A stretch of 35,035 nt of DNA from Acidobacteriota bacterium (lineage in GTDB: Bacteria; Acidobacteriota; Thermoanaerobaculia; Multivoradales; J023). Shown here in pieces: positions 26,115 to 32,469 of the stretch; position 1 is the stretch's first letter, and every line of letters starts with the position of its first letter. The position numbers and the translations under genes are program-made. The notes below the pieces were generated by a model. It was not told the DNA's origin. It searched no databases and saw only the letters and a program-made list of their open reading frames with translations. The stretch is from positions 1 to 35,035 of the forward strand of contig JAJCXQ010000710.1 in assembly GCA_029263355.1 (NCBI GenBank), read 5' to 3'.

Positions 26115-26705
26115 ATGACTTTTCGATCCAAGCGACAGCCCGTGACGCAGTGGCTCAGGAGTTGGAACGAGGGCGACCCGGGAGCTCAGCAGATCGTTTT
26201 CGACCGACTGTACCGTGAGCTCCGCCGCACTGCCGGCAGCTGCTTTCGCAACGAGCGTCCGAACCACACCCTGCAGCCTACCGAAGTCGTCAACGAAGCC
26301 TGCCTTCGTTTGCTCGCGGGCTCGCAGGTCCAATGGGCGAGTCGCGCTCATTTTTTCGGTTTCGCGTCGCGAGTCATGCGGCAGGTCCTGGTCGACTACA
26401 GCCGCGAGCGCAGCTCCATCAAACGCGGCGGGGACCGGCGGCGGGTCGCACTACCGATCGATCTTCAGGGACGACAGATCGACACGGCCGAGATCCTGGC
26501 ATTGGATGGCGCCTTGACGACTCTCGAGCAGCTGGCGCCGGAACAAGTCCGCATCGTCGAAGCCCGGTTCTTCGCCGGCCTTTCGGTCCCCGAGTGCGCG
26601 ACCTATCTCGCGATCTCCCCAACCACCGTCAAGAGGCAGTGGCGGAGAGCTAGGGCGTGGCTCTACGCCGAGCTCAATCACGGAGTCGGTGGCGATGGAT
26701 GCTGA
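26115..26705 (+). CDS. Second ECF sigma factor, QPT-type
   Basis: 196 residues from the ATG at 26115 (MTFRSKRQPVTQWLRSW); the frame is open to 25968 but the earlier part is unlike the family. Region 2: LYRELRRTAGSCFRNERPNHTLQPTEVVNEACLRLLAG, then FFGFASRVMRQVLVDYSRERSSIKRGG; region 4: VRIVEARFFAGLSVPECATYLAISPTTVKRQWRRARAWLYAEL. As in the first sigma, LQPTE (T56) replaces the acidic DAED motif of classical ECFs. The kinase gene starts inside its last codons (11-bp overlap), so the pair is translationally coupled, which supports a direct kinase-sigma partnership. Confidence 0.92.
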   Translation: MTFRSKRQPVTQWLRSWNEGDPGAQQIVFDRLYRELRRTAGSCFRNERPNHTLQPTEVVNEACLRLLAGSQVQWASRAHFFGFASRVMRQVLVDYSRERSSIKRGGDRRRVALPIDLQGRQIDTAEILALDGALTTLEQLAPEQVRIVEARFFAGLSVPECATYLAISPTTVKRQWRRARAWLYAELNHGVGGDGC

Positions 26706-29541
26706 GTCCTATCAGCGAGCCTGTCAGCTCTTCGACGCTGCCCTCGAGCAGCCGAGTGCCCTGCGCAGCGCCTTTCTGAGTGGCGCCTGTGCCCACGATG
26801 TCACCCTCAGGCACCAGGTAGAGCGCATGATCGCGCAAGACCGCGATGCCACCGGGCTGCTCGATCGGCCGATGATCTGCCCGACTTGGAACCGAACCCC
26901 CAGGCTCCCCAAGATGCTGACCCACGGCACCCGCATCGGGCCCTATCGGGTGACGGGAACCCTCGGTCACGGCGGTATGGGCATCGTCTACCACGGCATC
27001 CGAGACGACGATACGTTCCGCCGCCAGGTGGCGATCAAGGTTGTCCGCGAGCTCCCGTCCGGGCACGCATCCAGCCGCTTCAGGCACGAGCGCCAGATCC
27101 TTGCCGGCCTCGAGCACCCTTTCATCGCACGGCTTTATGACGGCGGCGAGACGCAGGACCATCACCCCTTCTTGGTCATGGAGTATGTTGATGGTCTACC
27201 GATCACAACTCATTGCGATCGCCACCGCCTGACGATCGTCGAACGGTTGGCGCTGATGCGCAAGGTGTGTGCGGCGGTGCAATTCGCCCACCGCAACCTG
27301 ATCATCCACTGTGATCTCAAACCCAGCAACATTCTGGTCAACCGCGACGGCGATCCCAAGCTCCTCGACTTCGGTATCGCCAAACTGCTGGAACCTGGCT
27401 CCACCACCGAGAGCGGAGAGGCGGTCAATGATCAGCGGTTGCTGACGCCGTCCCATGCCAGCCCGGAACAGGCCCTCGGCCAACCTGCGACGACGGCGAC
27501 CGATATTTACAGCCTCGGTCTGGTGCTCTCCGAAGTGCTGTGCGGTGCGGTCCCCTTCGTCGCTGACGACATCTCGAACTACGAACTGCTGCGGCGGGTG
27601 TGTGAAGCCCCACCGACGCTGCCCAGTCGGGTGGTTCGCACAGCGGCGCCCACTGCTTCGAGAGCGCCTCGTCCAGCCGACACCGCCGCGATGCCGCCAG
27701 CAGTGGTCGAGCTTGCGCACAATCGCCGGACGACGCCATGGCAGCTCTACCGGCGTCTCGAGGGCGATCTCGACCGCATCGTCGACGTCGCCCTCGCCAA
27801 GGAGCCTGAGGAGCGTTACGCTTCCGCCGCGCAGCTCGATGACGACCTCGGGCGCCATCTCGAACATCTCCCATTATTGGCCGGTCCCAAGACGGCTTTC
27901 TACCGACTCGCGAAGTTGGGCCGTCGCCATCGCGCCGCGGTGACGGTCGGCGCATCGTTCATGGTGTTGCTGGCCGTCCTGGTGAGCCTCTTCATCTTCA
28001 CCCTGTTCGAGCAGATCGAACATACGTCGCGGGAGCAGAAGACAACGCAGCGCCTGCTCGGCTTTCTGATTGAGACCTTCTCGTTGTCCAATCCCGACGC
28101 GACGTTGGGCGAGACCGTGACCGCTCGTGAGCTGCTCGATCAAGGCGCCCGGCGCATCGCCGTCGAGCTCGAAGGCGAGCCCGAGGTGCGTGCCATGATG
28201 CTCCAAGCCATGGGCCAGATCTACTTCCAGATCGGCCTGTTGAGCCCGGCCGAAACGCTGCTGAGTCAGGGCCTGGAGCAACGCCTCGAGCTGGTCGGAA
28301 ATCACGATGCCGCCATCACCGAGAGCCTGACCCTGTTGGGAGACGCACAGCGGGCAGCCGGCAAGCTGCAGCAAAGCGAAGCCCATCTGCGTCGCGCCGT
28401 CGACCGCGGCCGGACTCTCGACGACCGCCACGTCGCCAGCTTCGCCGCCAGCCTAGAAGCCCTCGCCACCTTGCGGCGCCTGCAGTACGAGTTTAGCGAA
28501 GCGGAGACACTCTACCGCGAAGCGGTGACCCTGAGGCGGCGAGCGGGCGCTGTGCACCGCCCACAGCTGGCTCGTTCCCTAGCGGCTCTGGGAATCCTGC
28601 TGCGAGAGCAAGGCGACTTCGCCCTAGCGCGGGAGCTCTTCAGCGAAGCGCTTGCGATCCGGCAAGGGTTGTTCGCGGACACCCATCCCGACGTCGCCGA
28701 CAGCCTGCGACATCTCGCCAGCCTGGAGCACTCTGTGGGCAACCCAAGCGACGCGGAACAACTCTACCGCCAAGCCCTCCGCATCAATCTCGAACTTTAC
28801 GGCGAAGGTCACCTGGTAGTCGTGGACCTCAAGAATTCCTTGGCTTTGACGCTCGGCGATCAAGGCAAGTTGACCGAGGCGACGCGACTTCTGACCGAAA
28901 GTGTCGAAGGCCTGCGCTCGTTGGCCGGGACGAATCATCCCGATTTCGCGACCATGGCCAGCAACCTGGCGATGATGCTGACCCGGCAAGGCGTTTACGA
29001 CCCAGCCGAGAAATTGTTCCGAGAGGTCCTCGAGACCCGAATCCAGCTGTTCGGGGAGCGCCATCCTTATGTTGGCCAAACCTACTTGACTTGGGGAAAC
29101 CTGGAGCGCCAACGTGGCCAGCTGGCAGCGGCCGAATCACACTATCGGCTGGCGGCCGAGATCGCCACGACGCTGCCCGCCGGCCACCGAGCGATCGCCT
29201 ATCCCAACCTAGCCCTGGCGCGGCTCTGGGTCGACCACGGTCAACCGGAGGACGCAGCAGGCCTCCTCGCAGAGGTCCTCGCCGAGCTACGAGTCAGCCA
29301 TTCGCCGAACCACTGGCGCATCGCGGTGGCCGAGGCGACCCTGGGCCGTGCCTTGACGGTCCAGGGACAATTCGAGGCTGCCGAGAGCTGCCTGGTCACC
29401 GCTCGAGAGCTGCTCGCCGCCAACCCGGACAACGTCCCCTCGCGGCAGCGCGAGACCTTGGAATGGCTGCTCGACCTCTATCGTAGGTGGCAGCGCCCGG
29501 ACCTTGGACAAGAGATCGAGCAGCGGCTCGCTGAGCTGTAG
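26695..29541 (+). CDS. Second Ser/Thr protein kinase with TPR tail (non-RD type)
   Basis: 948 residues from the ATG at 26695 (GGAG at 26682-26685; a GTG at 26689 is closer to it and less likely). Kinase domain: LGHGGMGIVYHG (glycine loop), K115 (VAIKVVR), H205-C206-D207 in IIHCDLKPSNIL, LLDFGIAK (D225), SHASPEQ and DIYSLGLVLSEVLCG. Catalytic Lys and both Asp residues are present, but the Arg of the HRD motif is Cys, so this is a non-RD kinase that should not depend on activation-loop phosphorylation. A membrane helix (about 415-437, VTVGASFMVLLAVLVSLFIFTLF) is followed by about ten TPR-like units typical of the TPR_10/12 families (LARELFSEALAIRQGLFADTHPDV and similar). Coupled to the ECF sigma gene. 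Confidence 0.9.
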   Translation: MDAESYQRACQLFDAALEQPSALRSAFLSGACAHDVTLRHQVERMIAQDRDATGLLDRPMICPTWNRTPRLPKMLTHGTRIGPYRVTGTLGHGGMGIVYHGIRDDDTFRRQVAIKVVRELPSGHASSRFRHERQILAGLEHPFIARLYDGGETQDHHPFLVMEYVDGLPITTHCDRHRLTIVERLALMRKVCAAVQFAHRNLIIHCDLKPSNILVNRDGDPKLLDFGIAKLLEPGSTTESGEAVNDQRLLTPSHASPEQALGQPATTATDIYSLGLVLSEVLCGAVPFVADDISNYELLRRVCEAPPTLPSRVVRTAAPTASRAPRPADTAAMPPAVVELAHNRRTTPWQLYRRLEGDLDRIVDVALAKEPEERYASAAQLDDDLGRHLEHLPLLAGPKTAFYRLAKLGRRHRAAVTVGASFMVLLAVLVSLFIFTLFEQIEHTSREQKTTQRLLGFLIETFSLSNPDATLGETVTARELLDQGARRIAVELEGEPEVRAMMLQAMGQIYFQIGLLSPAETLLSQGLEQRLELVGNHDAAITESLTLLGDAQRAAGKLQQSEAHLRRAVDRGRTLDDRHVASFAASLEALATLRRLQYEFSEAETLYREAVTLRRRAGAVHRPQLARSLAALGILLREQGDFALARELFSEALAIRQGLFADTHPDVADSLRHLASLEHSVGNPSDAEQLYRQALRINLELYGEGHLVVVDLKNSLALTLGDQGKLTEATRLLTESVEGLRSLAGTNHPDFATMASNLAMMLTRQGVYDPAEKLFREVLETRIQLFGERHPYVGQTYLTWGNLERQRGQLAAAESHYRLAAEIATTLPAGHRAIAYPNLALARLWVDHGQPEDAAGLLAEVLAELRVSHSPNHWRIAVAEATLGRALTVQGQFEAAESCLVTARELLAANPDNVPSRQRETLEWLLDLYRRWQRPDLGQEIEQRLAEL

Positions 29542-29547
29542 CTCAGC
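29530..29547. terminator. Palindrome at the end of the second kinase gene
   Basis: GCTGAGCT-GT-AGCTCAGC spans the TAG stop (29539-29541). An 8-bp perfect inverted repeat between convergent genes; a terminator role is plausible though there is no T-run. Confidence 0.45.
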
Positions 29548-29607
29548 GGGCCGCACGGGCTGAGTCGATCAGGCCGGGCCGATCAGACCGTCGCACCCTT
29601 TTGAGGG

Positions 29608-31377
29608 CTAAGGTTCTGGCAGGTAGTCAATCCACACCAGGTTGCTCTTGTTGCCGAAGTTGTCGACGGCATAAAACGCCCATTCGCCGGGCATCGGCGA
29701 TTCGACCTGCCAGTCGAAACGGACCTTGTTCAGGGTGTACGTGGTACCCGCGATCACTCTCGTCTCCTGCGACTCCACCACATTGATGTTGACCGATGGC
29801 AGATAGGTCAAGAGATCAACCGGTGGAGTCACCGGCCCCTGCGACGTCTCGGCTACGTACAGCTGAGTAATCGGCTGGGTCGAGGTGAACTCGTAACGCG
29901 TCATTGTATCGGCGGTTTTGGAGGTCAGGTAATCGCCGTCGATGCGCAGGTTCTGCTGCGACTGGCCAGTCTGGTGATAGTTCGCGATGCGCTCGACCGA
30001 CGGCTGATCCCAGAACAACGACTCGTTCAGGTCGACGTTCTTGGACCCGTCGAACGGATCGAGATGCGCCGAGGTCTGCATGTGAACGTGCAGCCCAGGC
30101 TGGCCGGTGTCGCCGGTCAGGCCAATCTCGGCCAAACGCTGGCCCGAAGTCACCTGGTATCCGACCTGGACAAGAAACGTATCCTTTCGCAGGTGGAAGA
30201 AGTCGATCGTGAACTTGCGCCAAGGCGGTGCGTTCGGATCGCGCACGCCATCTAGATAACAGACCAACTGGAGGGTGTTGCCGGGTGTCGGCAGCTGCAT
30301 GCCCTCCGCATAGGTGTTGACGATCGACTCCACCCACACCTGTGCCCCCGCCGGGAACGGATTGATCAGGAAATTGGTCAAGCAGGAGTTGCTGGAGGTT
30401 GTGGGCGGGCAATAATCGAACAGATCTACCCAGAAATCGGTCGCCTGGTGTCCCGGATACGTCAACTTGTCCGGCGGGCACGGCGACTGGTTGCAGGTGT
30501 TGTTGTCATAAACCGTCCATTGACCCGAGCCCGCCGGCCACGCACGGTAGTACCAGATACCGCGGAAGGCTTCACGCTCGACGGGTAACCCCAGCTTGGG
30601 GTAGTAGAGGGCAGCAAACGCGGCGAAGTCATTGGTGTGCAGGCTCTCGGCAACGGCCAGCTCCTTGGAACTCATCGCCGCTATCGGGTTGTCGTACAGC
30701 TCGTCCTCGAAGCGCGGTGGCCCGGCGCCGATACAGATCCCGAAGGACTTGGACCAGGTGCCGTAATCACCGGGGCGCTCGGAGCGCACCGACCAGTTGT
30801 AACATTTGCCGGTCTCCAGATCGCTGGTGTGGGTATAGTCGATCGTGGTGGTGACGGCTTCGAAGCCATTGCTGCCATCCGTGGGTCGAACCGATAGCCG
30901 GTAAGTAACCGCGACGGGATCCGCGGTCCACTCGAAGCGGGGTCTCAGATCGTTGACCCAGCCCCTTGGAGCTACCGGTTTCGGGGAGGGGTTATCCAAC
31001 CTCGGCCCGTAACACACAGTGCCGAGATCGGACCACGGCCCGGATCCGGATTTCGTCTCGCCGCGAACCCACCAGTAATAGCAGCTGCTATAGGCAAGCG
31101 CCGAGCCCGACGGTAATTGCCAAGATGTCCCGCTGGTGGTGGTCTCATAGAACGAGACATCACCCTCGGCCAGGTGAATGGCCAATCGATAGCTGGTAGC
31201 CCCGGCGACCGGGTACCACTTGAAGAGCGGCGTAGAATCCCAGGTATTGTGCGGCGGTGACCGCAGCACCGGAGGGTCGAGTGCGAAAGCCGGGCTGGCG
31301 CTGAAACCGAGCGCCGCGATGAGACAGAAGGCAAGGAATAGGTGAGTGCGGCTGAACCGCGCCGGATGTCGAATCAT
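29608..31377 (-). CDS. Secreted M23-family metallopeptidase with fibronectin-like N-terminal domains
   Basis: 589 residues from the ATG at 31377 (AGGAG 7 nt upstream on the minus strand). Signal peptide HLFLAFCLIAALGFSASPAFA. Two fibronectin-III-like modules follow (about 35-123 and 128-216: TPLFKWYPVAGATSYRLAI; LRPRFEWTADPVAVTYRLSV, each closing with Y-x-W-V/S-R and a cysteine). The C-terminal half shows the M23 (lysostaphin-like) metal site: H310-x3-D314 (YPGHQATDFW), H395 (DFFHLRKD) and H430-x-H432 (PGLHVHMQ), spaced as in active LytM enzymes but with long loops. It probably cuts peptide cross-bridges in peptidoglycan or an extracellular protein. Convergent with the kinase gene. Confidence 0.8.
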   Translation of the reverse strand: MIRHPARFSRTHLFLAFCLIAALGFSASPAFALDPPVLRSPPHNTWDSTPLFKWYPVAGATSYRLAIHLAEGDVSFYETTTSGTSWQLPSGSALAYSSCYYWWVRGETKSGSGPWSDLGTVCYGPRLDNPSPKPVAPRGWVNDLRPRFEWTADPVAVTYRLSVRPTDGSNGFEAVTTTIDYTHTSDLETGKCYNWSVRSERPGDYGTWSKSFGICIGAGPPRFEDELYDNPIAAMSSKELAVAESLHTNDFAAFAALYYPKLGLPVEREAFRGIWYYRAWPAGSGQWTVYDNNTCNQSPCPPDKLTYPGHQATDFWVDLFDYCPPTTSSNSCLTNFLINPFPAGAQVWVESIVNTYAEGMQLPTPGNTLQLVCYLDGVRDPNAPPWRKFTIDFFHLRKDTFLVQVGYQVTSGQRLAEIGLTGDTGQPGLHVHMQTSAHLDPFDGSKNVDLNESLFWDQPSVERIANYHQTGQSQQNLRIDGDYLTSKTADTMTRYEFTSTQPITQLYVAETSQGPVTPPVDLLTYLPSVNINVVESQETRVIAGTTYTLNKVRFDWQVESPMPGEWAFYAVDNFGNKSNLVWIDYLPEP

Positions 31378-31510
31378 GTCGGGTCTCCTGGGTTTGAACG
31401 TATCGGTTACATGGCACGTGCGTGTCCATGCCCCCACATGCGGAATCAAACCAAAACCGGGACCAGGGTGGATCAATGTCCGACGTTCCTAGCAAATTCG
31501 AGCCGCCGGC

Positions 31511-31537
31511 TTCAGGCGGAGCCAGGCAGCTATATAG
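31511..31537. repeat. Dispersed 27-bp repeat, copy 1
   Basis: Matches 32375-32401 at 24 of 27 positions (core TTCAGGCGGNGCCAGGCA). This copy lies 134 bp upstream of the M23 peptidase start. The remainder of the gap 31378-31682 shows only GGCTCGG-rich runs (31547-31582) and no gene. Confidence 0.65.
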
Positions 31538-31682
31538 TCGGGTGGGCGGCGGGCTCGGGTTGGCTCGGCTCGGGATGGTTCGGATCTAGACCGCCCCGAG
31601 GCTCTCGGTCCGTCGGCCGGCGGTGGGCGCGAGCGACGCCCCCGCTCAGACGACCGGCAGCTCGATCTGTTCTGAGACCGTC

Positions 31683-32013
31683 ATGGATCAACGCTACGAC
31701 ATCCTGGGGCTTTCGCCCGGCGCCCGCCGGCAAGAGATCACTCGCGCCTACCGCAAGCTCGTGCGGCACTATCCGCCAGAGCTAAACCCGAACGCTTCGC
31801 TCGCATTCACCGCGCCTTGAGCTGCGGAGCTCGCTCGAGCTGCGGATGGCCGAAGTAAGACGGGAGCCGCTGGCGGCTCTGACGACGCTGTTCCCTCCGC
31901 CCGACGTCCGCCTGAGGCGCGAGCGGTGTGGTCGCGAGATGTCGGTCTATTTCGCTGGCGCAGGTGTTGCGGAGCCAGTCACGATGAGAATGTCATGCCT
32001 GTCGGCACTTTGA
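31683..32013 (+). pseudogene. Frameshifted J-domain-like protein gene
   Basis: The frame from the ATG at 31683 gives a J-domain-like start, YDILGLSPGARRQEITRAYRKLV, then RHYPPELNP, and stops at 31820 after 45 residues. Reading on in a second frame from 31787 gives PERFARIHRA, and from 31816 in the third frame LELRSSLELRMAEVRREP and LAALTTLFPPPDVRL, ending in TGA at 32011. Together these read like one small J-domain-related protein broken by two frameshifts within 30 bp. The HPD motif of true DnaJ is PPE here, so even the intact form would not be a classical Hsp70 co-chaperone. Confidence 0.55.
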
Positions 32014-32056
32014 CTGTGATTATTCGTCGAAGATCGTGATCGCAGGCGGTGTCGAT

Positions 32057-32228
32057 GCGATGTCTTTTGAAATGTCACGGGCGCAGGTACTGCATCCGTG
32101 ATGTTTTTGGAAACATCACGGATGCAGGCGACATGGGTGTGATGTTTTTGGAAACATCACGGATGCAGGCGACTTGGGTGTGATGTTTTTGGAAACATCA
32201 CGGATGCAGGAGACTTGGGTGTGATGTT
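32057..32228. repeat. 41-bp tandem array of hairpins
   Basis: Units start at 32057 (degenerate), 32098, 32139, 32180 and 32221 (partial), exactly 41 bp apart. Each full unit has a perfect 9-bp stem GTGATGTTT / AAACATCAC with a TTGG loop followed by a near-constant 19-bp segment (GGATGCAGGCGACTTGGGT). In the unit at 32098 the stem extends to 17 bp (32090-32127). Located downstream of the minus-strand protease gene. The inter-hairpin segments are almost identical, unlike CRISPR spacers. Confidence 0.9.
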
Positions 32229-32270
32229 GCGATGTGCGGAGTGATCTTGGGGCCTGCCTGCTGGTCGAGA

Positions 32271-32362
32271 GCGAGCCTCTTGAGGTGCCGAGCGAGCCTT
32301 TTGAGGTGCCAGCCGAGCCTTGAGCGAGCCTTTTGAGGTGCCAGCCGAGCCTTTTGGAGGCC
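32271..32362. repeat. Cluster of GCGAGCCTTTTGAGGTGCC repeats
   Basis: GCGAGCCTYTTGAGGTGCC occurs at 32271-32289, 32292-32310 and 32324-32342 (the last two extended by AGCC), with partial copies GAGCCTTGA (32315) and GAGCCTTTTGGAGGCC (32347). A second repeat family directly beside the 41-bp array. No gene in 32229-32469. Confidence 0.75.
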
Positions 32363-32374
32363 GCTGAGCCAGCT

Positions 32375-32401
32375 TTCAGGCGGTGCCAGGCACCTATACA
32401 G
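32375..32401. repeat. Dispersed 27-bp repeat, copy 2
   Basis: Second copy of the 31511-31537 element. Here it contains the perfect inverted repeat GGTGCC-A-GGCACC (32383-32395). It lies about 70 bp downstream of the protease stop. Confidence 0.65.
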
Positions 32402-32469
32402 GAACGGCGCGTCGACCTCATCGGGGACCGCAAACACCTCTACAGGTTGGACCAGCCTATGAGTCCTCG

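Noticed and set aside
32057..32228. CRISPR array
   Set aside because: Palindromic repeat with regular spacing, but the 19-bp intervening segments are nearly identical and no cas gene is present.
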